Part shown: in pieces, positions 36,479 to 45,703 of the stretch
Position numbering within the stretch: the stretch's first letter is position 1
Layout of the letters: every line of letters begins with the position of its first letter
Origin: Paenibacillus monticola
GTDB taxonomy: Bacteria > Bacillota > Bacilli > Paenibacillales > Paenibacillaceae
Length of the DNA stretch: 64,000 bases
Reading direction: 5' to 3'
Assembly: GCF_009664975.1 (NCBI RefSeq)
Contig: NZ_WJXB01000002.1
Location: forward strand, 744,001 to 808,000
Made by a program: the position numbers and the translations under genes
The notes under the pieces: model-generated
What the model was told of the DNA's origin: nothing
Database searches by the model: none
What the model saw: the letters and a program-made list of their open reading frames with translations, nothing else

Positions 36479-39148
36479 CTATTTCGCTTCATACCAGTTG
36501 CTGCCAAAACTTACCTCTGCCTTCAAAGGTACAGAAAGCGCCAATGCACCCTCCATCACTTCCGGCAAAAGCTTCTTCATCAACTCCAGCTCATCGCCCG
36601 GCACTTCGAAGACAAGCTCATCATGAACCTGAAGTAACATGCGGCTCTTTAGCCCACGCTCGAAAAGTGCTTTATCCATGTGTACCATAGCCAGCTTAAT
36701 GATGTCTGCTGCAGTTCCCTGTATCGGTGTATTCATGGCTGTACGTTCGGCAAAAGAACGCAAATTGAAATTCTTCGCGTTAATCTCAGGCAAGTAGCGG
36801 CGGCGCTCCAGCATGGTCGTCACATAGCCATTCTTCCGTGCTTCCAGCACAATATCGTCCATATAGCGACGCACGCCCTTGAACACCTCAAAATATTGTT
36901 CAATAAATCGCGCGGCTTCCTTGCGGGGGATATTCAGATTCTGCGAAAGCCCATAATCGCTGATGCCGTATACAATGCCAAAATTGACCGCCTTGGCTGA
37001 GCGGCGCATATTGCTGTCCACCTGTTCGGAACTCACTCCGAATACATCCATTGCCGTCTTCGTATGAATATCCATGTCATTCAGGAAAGCTTCCTTCAAG
37101 TTCTCATCATCCGAAATATGAGCCAGCACCCGCAGCTCGATCTGCGAGTAATCTGCTGCCAGAATAGACCAGCCCGGTTCAGAAGGAACGAACACCTTGC
37201 GGATTTTGCGGCCTTCCTCCAACCGGATCGGAATATTCTGCAGGTTCGGAAATTGGCTACTGAGCCTCCCTGTAGCCGCGATGGTCTGCCGATAGAAGGT
37301 ATGCACCTTGCCTGTTTGCGGGGAAATTTCCTTCAGCAATCCTTCTACATACGTAGACTGGAGCTTGGCAAGCGTACGGTATTGCAAGATCAGGCGTACC
37401 GCATCATGATAAGGAGCCAGCTTTTCCAGCACCTCAGCGTCCGTAGAATATCCGGTCTTCGTCTTCTTCACCACGGGCAGGCCAAGTTTCACAAATAATA
37501 TTTCACCCAGTTGCTTCGGTGAGTTCAAATTAAACTCGACACCGCAGGTTTCATATATTCCCGTCACCAGCTTGGAGATTTGCTCTTCTAATTCCTTGCC
37601 GAGTTCTTTAAGCTCTTCTTTATTGACCGCAATGCCCTGCTTCTCCATATCCGCTAGGATGCGTGATAAAGGCATTTCCAGATCCACGAACAGACCCGTC
37701 ATAGCCGTCTCAATCAGTTCCTGCTCCTGTTTTTGTACAATACCGAGTACTGTTGCGCTTTTACGCGCCACATGATTGCCCAGCACTTCCAGATCCGGGA
37801 TTTTATATTTAGCGCCTTTACTGAATATCTCTTCATCTGCTGACAAGCGAGGCAGGCCATACTTGGCATTCAGGTCGTTCAGATTCTGATTGGCTTCAGT
37901 AGGGTCAAGCAAATAAGCTGCCAACTGTACATCATTGGCGGCTCCGGCAAAAGCAATCCCCTGCCAATGCAGCGCAAGATCGGCACGGTGCAGATCGTAC
38001 CCACTCTTCGGTGCTTTCTCGTCTCCCAGCCACTCCCGCAGCTTCGCTGCTTCAGGAGTTTGCAGCAGCGCAAACGGCACGAAGTAATGCCGTTCTGGTG
38101 AAGACAGACCTAACCCGATCACTTCAGCCCGATGCGGGTTGTCCCCATTCGACTCCACATGCAGCGCCGATATACCGGGAAGTGCTGCAATTAGCTCATC
38201 CAATTCTGCAGTGCCAACGATAGTAATATCAAGCGCGGCTGCTTCCAACTCTGCTTCCGTTTCCTCACCGGCAACGGCTGGCGCATAAGCACTCAGTGAC
38301 AGACGCTCCAACAAGGATCTGAATTCCAGCTTTGCAAACGCCGGCCCGGCGGTGTCTGCCTTAATTTCACTAAAGACCATATCTTCCCACGAGTGCTCCA
38401 GCGGAACCTCCCGATAAATGGTCGCCAATTTTTTGCTCATAACGGCGTCATCCGCATGGGCCTCTAGTTTTTCTTTCATTTTGCCTTTTAGTTCGCCGGT
38501 TCCAGCAAGAACTGCTTCCACGGATCCGAACTGGTGCAACAGCTTAAGAGCGGTCTTCTCACCCACACCCGGCACACCCGGAATGTTATCACTGGCATCG
38601 CCCATCAGGCCTTTAAGGTCTATAATCTGCAGCGGTGTAAGATTATATTTCTCACGGATTTGCTCCGGTCCATACAGTTCAATATCCGTAACCCCTTTTC
38701 GAATCAGAGCTACCGTCGTATGCTCGGAAGCCAGCTGCAGCATATCCTTGTCTCCCGACACGATCATGACCTGCCGTCCGGCTTCATCCGCCTGGCGGGA
38801 GATGGTACCTATAATATCATCAGCTTCATAGCTGGCAATTTCAAACTGGGGAACCCCAAGTTCACGCAACAGCTCCTTCAACATCGGGAACTGTTCGGAG
38901 AGTTCCGGCGGTGTCTTCTCTCTTCCACCTTTATATTCTTGGTATCCTTCATGGCGGAAGGTTACTTTCCCAGCATCAAAAGCCACAATCATATGAGTAG
39001 GCTTATGCTCCTCGATTAACCGCAGCAGCATGGTAGTAAATCCGTATACTGCGTTCGTCTGCTGCCCTGCTGTATTCGTGAGCGGCGGCATCGCGAAGAA
39101 TGCGCGATAAATAATGTTATTACCATCTATAAGAATCAACTTTTCCAC
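36479..39148 (-). CDS. polA: DNA polymerase I
   Basis: This 889-residue polymerase fills gaps and removes RNA primers. The N-terminal 5'-3' flap exonuclease (about 1-290) contains AFDAGKVTFRH and YEADDIIGT. The middle domain (about 305-480) has the fold of the 3'-5' exonuclease but lacks the acidic ExoI residues (HVESNG where DxE is expected), so proofreading should be absent, as in Bacillus. The polymerase domain (about 490-889) contains DYSQIELR (motif A), RRSAKAVNFGIVYG (motif B) and QVHDELVFE (motif C). It follows phoU with a terminator between and starts the polA-mutM-ytaF-coaE cluster. Confidence 0.98.
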   Translation of the reverse strand: MEKLILIDGNNIIYRAFFAMPPLTNTAGQQTNAVYGFTTMLLRLIEEHKPTHMIVAFDAGKVTFRHEGYQEYKGGREKTPPELSEQFPMLKELLRELGVPQFEIASYEADDIIGTISRQADEAGRQVMIVSGDKDMLQLASEHTTVALIRKGVTDIELYGPEQIREKYNLTPLQIIDLKGLMGDASDNIPGVPGVGEKTALKLLHQFGSVEAVLAGTGELKGKMKEKLEAHADDAVMSKKLATIYREVPLEHSWEDMVFSEIKADTAGPAFAKLEFRSLLERLSLSAYAPAVAGEETEAELEAAALDITIVGTAELDELIAALPGISALHVESNGDNPHRAEVIGLGLSSPERHYFVPFALLQTPEAAKLREWLGDEKAPKSGYDLHRADLALHWQGIAFAGAANDVQLAAYLLDPTEANQNLNDLNAKYGLPRLSADEEIFSKGAKYKIPDLEVLGNHVARKSATVLGIVQKQEQELIETAMTGLFVDLEMPLSRILADMEKQGIAVNKEELKELGKELEEQISKLVTGIYETCGVEFNLNSPKQLGEILFVKLGLPVVKKTKTGYSTDAEVLEKLAPYHDAVRLILQYRTLAKLQSTYVEGLLKEISPQTGKVHTFYRQTIAATGRLSSQFPNLQNIPIRLEEGRKIRKVFVPSEPGWSILAADYSQIELRVLAHISDDENLKEAFLNDMDIHTKTAMDVFGVSSEQVDSNMRRSAKAVNFGIVYGISDYGLSQNLNIPRKEAARFIEQYFEVFKGVRRYMDDIVLEARKNGYVTTMLERRRYLPEINAKNFNLRSFAERTAMNTPIQGTAADIIKLAMVHMDKALFERGLKSRMLLQVHDELVFEVPGDELELMKKLLPEVMEGALALSVPLKAEVSFGSNWYEAK

Positions 39149-39270
39149 TTGAGCACCTCGCCTTTATGTTGCTTACTTCTTACATATTACCATATGCTCT
39201 GCCCAAAAAAGAACCTAAGCAGTCCTCGTTAGTCGAATGTCCATCAACACGAGAGTTGTCCTATGACCAG

Positions 39271-39308
39271 AAAAAAAGCAAGCTCCCCAATGAAGGAAAG
39301 CTTGCTTT
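39271..39308 (-). terminator. Intrinsic terminator after phoU
   Basis: Stem AAAGCAAGCT/AGCTTGCTTT (39275-39284 with 39299-39308) followed by seven T residues on the minus strand; it separates the pstB-phoU unit from polA. Confidence 0.85.
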
Positions 39309-39343
39309 AGAAATTCTCTTTATCTTGCTTCAATATACACCAA

Positions 39344-40003
39344 TTACTGATTCAGGTCTGGACGTTTGCCTGTTACCAGATAAACAACGCTCTCTCCGAT
39401 ATTAGTAGCATGGTCGCCAATTCGTTCGATATACCGACCTACTAATGTCAGTACGATCACTTGCGACAGAGCATCAGGCTTCTCAAGCATGAAGGTGTAC
39501 AACTCGTTAATCATTGTGCTGTATAATTGGTCAACCTGGTCGTCGTCCTGAGCCATTTTGTAGGCTAAATCCGTATTCTCATCCAGATAAGACTGAATAG
39601 AATCCGTAGTCATAAGAGTGACGATCTCAGCCATACGGGGAATGTCCACCAACGGCTTAATTAAATGCTGCCCCTGCAGGCGCATGGTTACTTTGGCTAC
39701 GTCTAGCGCCAAGTCACCCATTCGCTCGAGGTCATTCGATATTTTGAACGCTACGAGAATACGACGCAAATCTTTGGCTACCGGCTGCTGAGTAATGATC
39801 AACCGCGAACCGATTTCCATAATTCGATCTTCCATGGCATTTAATCGTAAATCTGCTTTCACTATGTCCTGAGCACGTGTGGTATCAAGGGTCTGCAGAG
39901 CGACAACTGCACCTTCAAGAGCATCTGTAACATGCTCACCCATTTGCTGCAGCAAGCTGCGCAACTCTTCCAAGTCCTTATCAAATTCTTTTCTGCGAAT
40001 CAT
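39344..40003 (-). CDS. phoU: Phosphate signalling regulator PhoU
   Basis: This 219-residue protein of two three-helix bundles damps Pho signalling together with the Pst transporter. Repeats with the metal-binding E/D-x3-D pattern are seen in ISNDLERMGDLALDVA and VGRYIERIGDHATNIGE. ATG at 40003 is the start. An in-frame TTG at 40024 lies inside the Shine-Dalgarno GAGGAGGATC. It follows pstB by 70 bp in one transcript. Normally phoU and pstB follow pstSCA, which is absent here. Confidence 0.95.
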   Translation of the reverse strand: MIRRKEFDKDLEELRSLLQQMGEHVTDALEGAVVALQTLDTTRAQDIVKADLRLNAMEDRIMEIGSRLIITQQPVAKDLRRILVAFKISNDLERMGDLALDVAKVTMRLQGQHLIKPLVDIPRMAEIVTLMTTDSIQSYLDENTDLAYKMAQDDDQVDQLYSTMINELYTFMLEKPDALSQVIVLTLVGRYIERIGDHATNIGESVVYLVTGKRPDLNQ

Positions 40004-40073
40004 ATTAAGAGCGATCCTCCTCAAACTTATGGTCAGCTTAGCACTTTCAAGGTTGGGCCTTTTCCGTTGACAG

Positions 40074-40829
40074 TTAGCCGAAACGCCCGGAAATATAATC
40101 TTCTGTACGGGAATCCTTAGGGTTAGAGAACAACAGCTCTGTATCCGCCGCCTCTACAATCACACCGTTCAGGAAAAATACCGTCCGGCCCGATACACGT
40201 GCCGCCTGATGCATGTTATGCGTGACCATAACGATTGTATACCTGTCTCGCAATTCTTGGACTAGCTCTTCAATTTTAAGGGTGGATACCGGGTCAAGTG
40301 CAGAGGTCGCTTCATCCATAAGCAGAATATCCGGTTGCACAGCGAGTGCTCTAGCAATACATAATCTCTGCTGTTGACCACCTGATAAACTGAGTGCTGA
40401 TTTCTTCAGGAAGTCTTTTACTTCCTCCCAAAGGGCAGACTGACGCAAGCTTTGCTCCACAAGCTCATCCAGCTCGCTCTTGGAACGAACGCCATGCAGG
40501 CGTGGACCATAAGCTACATTGTCATAGATCGACTTTGGAAAAGGATTGGGCTGTTGAAAAACCATACCTACCTGCTTGCGCAAGCTCTCCACTTCTACCT
40601 CAGGACCATAAATGTTTTTGCCGCCAATGTTCACAGTTCCTTCAATTCGTGTGCCGGGAATCATATCATTCATTCGATTCAATGTACGTAGCAGTGTAGA
40701 CTTTCCGCAGCCCGAAGGGCCAATAAACGCGGTTACCTGCTTCTCAGGAACTTGCAAGTCCACGCTCTTCAACGCGTGAAAATTCTCATAGTAGAGATCT
40801 AGTTTCTCTATGTCAATGATGGATTTCAT
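40074..40829 (-). CDS. pstB: Phosphate ABC transporter ATP-binding protein PstB
   Basis: This 251-residue ATPase of the Pst phosphate importer has Walker [10 protein letters not shown], the LSGGQQQR signature, Walker [13 protein letters not shown] and the switch His in VMVTHNMHQ. The start was set at ATG 40829, giving normal family length. An upstream ATG at 40868 overlaps the -10 box of the Pho promoter (TATTAT, 40867-40872) and would lie before the transcript start. The PstS, PstC and PstA genes are not in the window, so this copy must pair with subunits encoded elsewhere. phoU follows. Confidence 0.95.
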   Translation of the reverse strand: MKSIIDIEKLDLYYENFHALKSVDLQVPEKQVTAFIGPSGCGKSTLLRTLNRMNDMIPGTRIEGTVNIGGKNIYGPEVEVESLRKQVGMVFQQPNPFPKSIYDNVAYGPRLHGVRSKSELDELVEQSLRQSALWEEVKDFLKKSALSLSGGQQQRLCIARALAVQPDILLMDEATSALDPVSTLKIEELVQELRDRYTIVMVTHNMHQAARVSGRTVFFLNGVIVEAADTELLFSNPKDSRTEDYISGRFG

Positions 40830-40866
40830 TAGTTTTTCTGTCTCCTTCTCATCATCTTCGTTCCCC

Positions 40867-40920
40867 ATAATAAGCCTTTAGTGTAAATAGAGTTGACGAG
40901 AATTGTAAACGCATTGTAAA
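40867..40920 (-). promoter_or_regulatory. Pho-box promoter of pstB-phoU
   Basis: On the minus strand TTTACA, TTTACA, CGTCAA and TTTACA begin at exact 11-bp steps (plus positions 40915, 40904, 40893, 40882). Nine nucleotides later comes the -10 box TATTAT (40867-40872). Four phased TT(A/T)A(C/T)A hexamers are the known PhoP-phosphate binding layout of Bacillus. Confidence 0.85.
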
Positions 40921-41006
40921 ATTCGCGCGAGATATTTAAAAATCCAATTATTCAACTTATCTTACGGTCCCGCCACATCTTTTATACTTCATAACTATTA
41001 ACTAAC

Positions 41007-41043
41007 AAAAAAGAACTCCGTCATTTAAACGACCGGAGTTCTC
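41007..41043 (-). terminator. Terminator overlapping the phoP stop codon
   Basis: The stem GAACTCCG-T/A-CGGAGTTC has the phoP stop codon in its loop and a T tract on the minus strand. It insulates phoP from the pstB promoter. Confidence 0.8.
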
Positions 41044-41753
41044 TTTTTGTTAACCACTAACTTGTAGCCTACCCCGCGAATCGAATCAATATGAACCGAA
41101 TCGGGATCAAGCTCCAGCTTCTTGCGAAGTGAACTAACATGCACATCAACCGTCCGTTGTCCGCCGATATAATCGAAGCCCCATACAGCATTCATTAAAT
41201 CGTCACGCGTCAGTACGACACCTGGCTTACGGGCCAAATACAGCAATACCTCGAATTCTTTGGGACGCAGGTTTATGCTCTGCCCACCCAGTGAAACCTC
41301 ATACCTTTCCGGATATATCTCCAACTGTCCCAGAATAATCGTTGATGCAGAGACAGCTGTTTCGGGCTGAGCTTCTTCAGCGAGGCCAGAGATCCGGCGA
41401 AGTACGGCGCTAACCCGGGCGAGAAGCTCTGAGACGCCAAAGGGTTTGGTTATATAATCATCCGCACCAGATTTCAATCCCCGGACAACGTCCTCTTCCG
41501 CATTCTTGGCGGTAAGTACGATAACAGGTGTGCGGATGCCTTGTCCACGCAATTTATCAAGAATATCAATCCCGTTCATCCCCGGCAGCATAAGATCCAG
41601 AATGATCAGGTCAAAAGGTTCTCTAGTTGCACGATCATACCCTGCCGTTCCATGATCTTCCACCGTCACCTCGTAACCTTCCTGCGTTAAATTATAGGAC
41701 AGCAGTCGAGCCAGTGTCGGTTCGTCTTCAATGACAAGCAATCGTTGTGCCAT
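41025..41753 (-). CDS. phoP: OmpR-family response regulator PhoP
   Basis: This 242-residue response regulator has a receiver domain (about 1-118) with the acidic pair in LVIEDEP, the phospho-acceptor Asp in LIILDLMLPG and Lys in YITKPFG. A linker is followed by a winged helix (about 140-235: LRPKEFEVLLYLARKPG to GGQRTVDVHVSSLRKKL, quoted in part, then RGVGYKL). The ATG at 41753 follows GGGGGAACCT, and an ATG at 41771 has no site. The Pho identity is supported by the adjacent PhoR-like kinase, Pho boxes at phoP and pstB, and synteny with polA. It has its own autoregulated promoter, separate from the kinase gene. Confidence 0.92.
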   Translation of the reverse strand: MAQRLLVIEDEPTLARLLSYNLTQEGYEVTVEDHGTAGYDRATREPFDLIILDLMLPGMNGIDILDKLRGQGIRTPVIVLTAKNAEEDVVRGLKSGADDYITKPFGVSELLARVSAVLRRISGLAEEAQPETAVSASTIILGQLEIYPERYEVSLGGQSINLRPKEFEVLLYLARKPGVVLTRDDLMNAVWGFDYIGGQRTVDVHVSSLRKKLELDPDSVHIDSIRGVGYKLVVNKKRTPVV

Positions 41754-41804
41754 AGGTTCCCCCGTCTTCATATGTTTTTAAATTTACAAAACAACAACAA
41801 AGCT

Positions 41805-41836
41805 ATCATATCACCAGAATGTTAACTTAGTGTAAA
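41805..41836 (-). promoter_or_regulatory. Pho-box promoter of phoP
   Basis: On the minus strand TTTACA (41831-41836) and TTAACA (41820-41825) lie 11 bp apart, followed after 9 nt by the -10 box TATGAT (41805-41810). Only two repeats are clear. The geometry equals that of the pstB and alkaline phosphatase promoters, so autoactivation by PhoP is likely. Confidence 0.65.
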
Positions 41837-41876
41837 AAAAGAAGGACCCTTCTGCATTTTTACCTGTTGATCTGCA

Positions 41877-41916
41877 ATTATTCACTTCAACGCTCTATTA
41901 TTCACTTCAAAGCTCT
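41877..41916. repeat. 20-bp tandem duplication between phoR and phoP
   Basis: ATTATTCACTTCAACGCTCT is followed at once by a second copy with one mismatch. It sits just after the phoR stop and before the phoP promoter. I can assign no function. Confidence 0.8.
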
Positions 41917-41933
41917 ATATTCTCTACTTCTGC

Positions 41934-43727
41934 TCATTCCTCTTCTTCCTGCAGTAAGGGCAATTCCAGAATGAACGAACTTCCAATCCCAAGGTCGCTT
42001 TCTACGGAAATGACTCCTCGGTGCAATTCTACCAGATGCTTCACAATAGAGAGGCCAAGTCCGGTTCCACCGGAACTTCTCGACCTTGCTTTATCTACCC
42101 TGTAGAAGCGTTCGAAGATGCGTGGTAAATCTTTGCGTGGAATTCCCATCCCCGTGTCGCTGACTGTGAAGATCACATTTTCAGTACCGTCCGGTTTCAG
42201 GTGGTTCATGGCGGTTACTTTTACACTGCCTCCATCGTGCGTGTAATTAATAGCATTAGAGAGCAGATTCATGAAGATTTGACGCAGCTTATCCTCATCA
42301 CCCTCAATGAACAGCTCCGCTGGCACATTACTACTTAGACTGATATTCTTTTTCTCAGCCACCTTACTGAGCGTTTCCAGCACGGAATCGAAGAATTCAA
42401 TCAAATGAATAGGTGAGCAGTCCAACTGTACGCGTTTGGATTCTATCTTGGAAAGCTCCAGAATATCACCAATCAGACGATTCAAACGCTCATTCTCATC
42501 ATAAATAATTTGCAGAAAAGAGTTAGCGGTCTTCTCGTCCTTAACTCCACCACCGAGTAGTGTTTCGGCAAATCCCTTGACAGCCGCCACCGGCGTCTTC
42601 AGCTCATGGGAAACATTGGCCACGAATTCGCTACGCATTCTTTCCAGCGCGCGGATTTCAGTTACCTCCTGTAGCAGGAACAGCATTCCCCGATAAGTTC
42701 CATCTTGGATCATCGGAACACCATCTAGCCGTACTATTCGTTCTCCCGGATTGTAGATACTTCGCTCTTCATGAATAGGCTCTTTGCGGGACACGCCTTC
42801 TTCAACCAACTTCGTAAGCTCATAGTGTCGCTTCAACTCCCGGAAGGAATGGCCAGCCATCTCGCTGTTATCCACATCCAGCAATCGCTCTGACGCCCGG
42901 TTCAAAAGTGCAATTTCGCCCTCTGCATTGATCATCACAATCCCGCCGGTCATATTATCCAACACGCTTTGCAGTAGGTCTTCGTTATCACGAATCGTCT
43001 TCAGCTGGGTCTGCAGACTATCTGCCATCACATTGATTGCAGTCGCGAGCTGCCCGATCTCATCCTTGCGCTTCCAAGGTACACGGGCATCATAATCAAG
43101 ATCGGTAATCCGGCGGGCTACTCTGGTAATCTGTTCAAGCGGAGATGTCATACTTGATGCCACTTTATAGCTTACAAACGTCGCGGCGATAAATAATAGG
43201 ATCAAACCTCCAGCCATAATCGTCCAAGCCCGGTTCAAACCTTCAGTTACTGCTTTCAAATCCATGGATAGCCGAATGAAACCATCAAAGCCTTGGTCAG
43301 AGACCACCGCTCCTGCTACATACAGCATTTTCTGATCCAATGTATTGCTATATCGGATGGCACGGCCTATTCCTTCTTCGGCGGCAATGACCTCCTCCTC
43401 ACGGGTGGAATGGTTGTCCATCTCGCGTGGGTTTTTTTCCGAATCCCCAATGACTTTACCATCTTTCGTAATAAAAGTAATCCGGGAATTCGTCAGCTTA
43501 GCAATACGCTCAGCCTGCCCAGTATAATACGTGATGGCATCCGCCCCGTTCATATCCTGAAACTGAAATGTACCCGATAAGAGTTTTATTTCCCGGGACA
43601 TATTCTCTTCAAGTGCGGCAACATGAGAATTCTTAAACAAATGAGCCATCGTAAAGCCGGCACCAATCATGGAAATACCGATCAGGGCCATCAGGATTAG
43701 CGTAAGACGAATGCGAAACGGTTTCAT
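41934..43727 (-). CDS. phoR: Sensor histidine kinase PhoR
   Basis: This 597-residue membrane kinase has TM1 (about 8-28), an extracytoplasmic Cache/PAS-like domain (about 30-165), TM2 (about 168-188), HAMP (about 190-243), PAS (about 250-355), HisKA with phospho-acceptor His in NVSHELKTP, and an HATPase domain with N box NLLSNAINYT, G1 DTGMGIP and G2 GGTGLGLSIV. The layout is that of Bacillus PhoR, which responds to phosphate limitation through wall teichoic acid intermediates. It lies upstream of phoP on the same strand, the reverse of the usual phoP-phoR order, with 180 bp between that hold the phoP promoter. Confidence 0.93.
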   Translation of the reverse strand: MKPFRIRLTLILMALIGISMIGAGFTMAHLFKNSHVAALEENMSREIKLLSGTFQFQDMNGADAITYYTGQAERIAKLTNSRITFITKDGKVIGDSEKNPREMDNHSTREEEVIAAEEGIGRAIRYSNTLDQKMLYVAGAVVSDQGFDGFIRLSMDLKAVTEGLNRAWTIMAGGLILLFIAATFVSYKVASSMTSPLEQITRVARRITDLDYDARVPWKRKDEIGQLATAINVMADSLQTQLKTIRDNEDLLQSVLDNMTGGIVMINAEGEIALLNRASERLLDVDNSEMAGHSFRELKRHYELTKLVEEGVSRKEPIHEERSIYNPGERIVRLDGVPMIQDGTYRGMLFLLQEVTEIRALERMRSEFVANVSHELKTPVAAVKGFAETLLGGGVKDEKTANSFLQIIYDENERLNRLIGDILELSKIESKRVQLDCSPIHLIEFFDSVLETLSKVAEKKNISLSSNVPAELFIEGDEDKLRQIFMNLLSNAINYTHDGGSVKVTAMNHLKPDGTENVIFTVSDTGMGIPRKDLPRIFERFYRVDKARSRSSGGTGLGLSIVKHLVELHRGVISVESDLGIGSSFILELPLLQEEEE

Positions 43728-43830
43728 CAGAAGTGCTCCTCTTTCTTATTATCTAAATATTCTTGAAATTAATCCTAACTCCATTCTCTTCAAAATACCA
43801 GCTTGGTATTTATCATAGGAACTCACCCAA

Positions 43831-43876
43831 GAAGAAACGGGTACCATCCTTTATACTGGACGGTACCCGTTTCTTC
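43831..43876 (-). terminator. Strong hairpin between fumarase and phoR genes
   Basis: Perfect 15-bp arms GAAGAAACGGGTACC and GGTACCCGTTTCTTC (43831-43845 with 43862-43876) lie 68 bp beyond the fumarase stop. There is no T tract on the minus strand, so it may be a processing or stabilising element rather than an intrinsic terminator. Confidence 0.55.
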
Positions 43877-43943
43877 GCGAAATATAAGGATAAGTTATCG
43901 TGTGGAACCTAGAGCTGCCACTCCATTCATTCCTTTTACAAGC

Positions 43944-45593
43944 TTATTTAAATACAGGTTCCCGGAACTGAATCAGCTTCGCGGCCGAATCCTTCTCCAC
44001 ATCCGCATGCAGACTGTTGCCGTGAGCATCCATAGTAACAATGGCTGCAAAGCCATCCACGTCCAGATGCCACATCGCTTCAGGTATACCAAATTCCATG
44101 AAATCAACAGCATTTACCTTTTTGATACATTCCGCATAATATTGCGCGGCACCACCAATAGCGTTGAGATATACACCTCCGTGCTCTTGCAAGGCTGCCA
44201 GCGTCTTGGGTCCCATGCCTCCCTTGCCGATTACAGCACGGATGCCGAATTTCTTCATAATATCGCCTTGATAAGGCTCCTCGCGGATGCTTGTTGTCGG
44301 CCCGGCCGCCTTCACATGCCAGCCTTCCTCATCCTTCATCATTACAGGACCACAGTGATAGATCACAGCTCCATTTAGATCGACAGGAGCCTCATGGTCC
44401 ATCAAATATTTATGCAATGCATCACGTCCGGTATGCATTTCGCCGGACAGAATAACTACATCACCTACACGGAGACTGCGGATATCCTCTTCACTTATTG
44501 GCGCCGTAAGCCGCACTTCACGCGAGCCGCCTGCAGCAGCTGTATCCGTTCTTGCAGCTGCAGTGGCGATTTCAGCCGGTGCCCCAGCAATGGAAGCATC
44601 CTCCGTGGTTACGCCAGCATTGCCTGCAGCAGCTATAACAACTGCGGGTTCAGGCTGCTGAACGCTCCCTTCATCCACTGAAACTCCGGTACCGCTCTCG
44701 TATAGCCACTCTTTAATACTTCCTGTTGCCGCATCAACAAGTACACCTTGGCGGCGAAAGGCCCAGCAATTGTACGCTACAGATACGAAGAAGCTGGCTG
44801 GAAGACGATTGATTACGCCAACCTTACAGCCAAGCAGTGTAACCTCGCCGCCAAAGCCCATCGTACCGATCCCCAGCTTGTTGGCATTCTCCATAATATA
44901 ATCTTCCATCTTCTGCAGATCTTCAATAGGATTTACATCCTCCACCTTACGGAAGAGTTGCTTCTTGGCCAGCTCATAGCCGGTCGTGCGGTCACCGCCG
45001 ATGCCGACACCGATAAACCCTGCGCTGCATCCCTGGCCTTGTGCCTGATAGACTGAATGAAGGATACACTTGCGGATGCCATCCAGATCACGGCCCGCTT
45101 TACCTAAGCCTTCCAGCTCAGCCGGAAGGCTATATTGAATATTCTTATTTTCGCAGCCGCCGCCTTTAAGAATAAGTCTTACATCTACGCTATCCTCTTC
45201 CCATTGCTCGAAATGAATAACCGGCGTGCCCTCTCCCAGGTTATCGCCACTGTTCTCGCCTGTAAGAGAATCCACTGAGTTCGGACGCAGCTTGCCGTTC
45301 TTGGTAGCCCGTACTATGGCGTTATAGATATCTTTTTTCATCTCAATCTGATTAATGCCTACAGGTGTATGAATGATAAACGTCAACATCCCTGTATCCT
45401 GGCAGATGGGTGATATCTGCTGCTCCGCCATTCCGATATTCTGTGCAATAGTAGTCAGAGCCAGTCCTGAACGGGTAGCCTTATCCTCTAGTGCTCGTCC
45501 TTTGGCGACTGCCCGGCGCACATCTCCCGGCAAATTCGTAGAGGTTTCTACAATCAGATTATAAATACTATCTTCAAATTGCTGCATATTCAC
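43944..45593 (-). CDS. fumA: Class I (4Fe-4S) fumarate hydratase, fused alpha and beta domains
   Basis: This 549-residue fumarase interconverts fumarate and L-malate in the TCA cycle. The N-terminal catalytic domain (about 1-290) holds the three likely cluster Cys residues (ISPICQDTGM, KGGGCENKN, LLGCKVG). The C-terminal beta domain (about 365-549) holds HCGPVM, GPTTSIREEPY and GKGGMG. Between them is an Ala-rich low-complexity linker (about 318-362) longer than in E. coli FumA. Bacillus normally uses the class II, oxygen-stable enzyme (citG), so this type suggests microaerobic or iron-replete use. The start is GTG 45593 or ATG 45587 behind GAGGAG. Confidence 0.92.
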   Translation of the reverse strand: MNMQQFEDSIYNLIVETSTNLPGDVRRAVAKGRALEDKATRSGLALTTIAQNIGMAEQQISPICQDTGMLTFIIHTPVGINQIEMKKDIYNAIVRATKNGKLRPNSVDSLTGENSGDNLGEGTPVIHFEQWEEDSVDVRLILKGGGCENKNIQYSLPAELEGLGKAGRDLDGIRKCILHSVYQAQGQGCSAGFIGVGIGGDRTTGYELAKKQLFRKVEDVNPIEDLQKMEDYIMENANKLGIGTMGFGGEVTLLGCKVGVINRLPASFFVSVAYNCWAFRRQGVLVDAATGSIKEWLYESGTGVSVDEGSVQQPEPAVVIAAAGNAGVTTEDASIAGAPAEIATAAARTDTAAAGGSREVRLTAPISEEDIRSLRVGDVVILSGEMHTGRDALHKYLMDHEAPVDLNGAVIYHCGPVMMKDEEGWHVKAAGPTTSIREEPYQGDIMKKFGIRAVIGKGGMGPKTLAALQEHGGVYLNAIGGAAQYYAECIKKVNAVDFMEFGIPEAMWHLDVDGFAAIVTMDAHGNSLHADVEKDSAAKLIQFREPVFK

Positions 45594-45703
45594 TCAAACT
45601 CCTCTCAGTCCGTTCAAGGTTGTCTATAATATCTGATACATTAACTATAATAATAATATCATATTGAGCCTCGTATGAAAGGGTTTACTTTAAAGTTGAA
45701 CTA

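Noticed and set aside
41877..41916. Tandem 20-bp duplication as a Pho-box
   Set aside because: The period is 20 bp and no TT(A/T)A(C/T)A hexamers at 11-bp steps are present; the real Pho repeats lie at 41820-41836.
43803..44378. A 191-codon open frame antisense to the fumarase gene
   Set aside because: No Shine-Dalgarno, no domain; it runs across a hairpin and the end of a clear gene.
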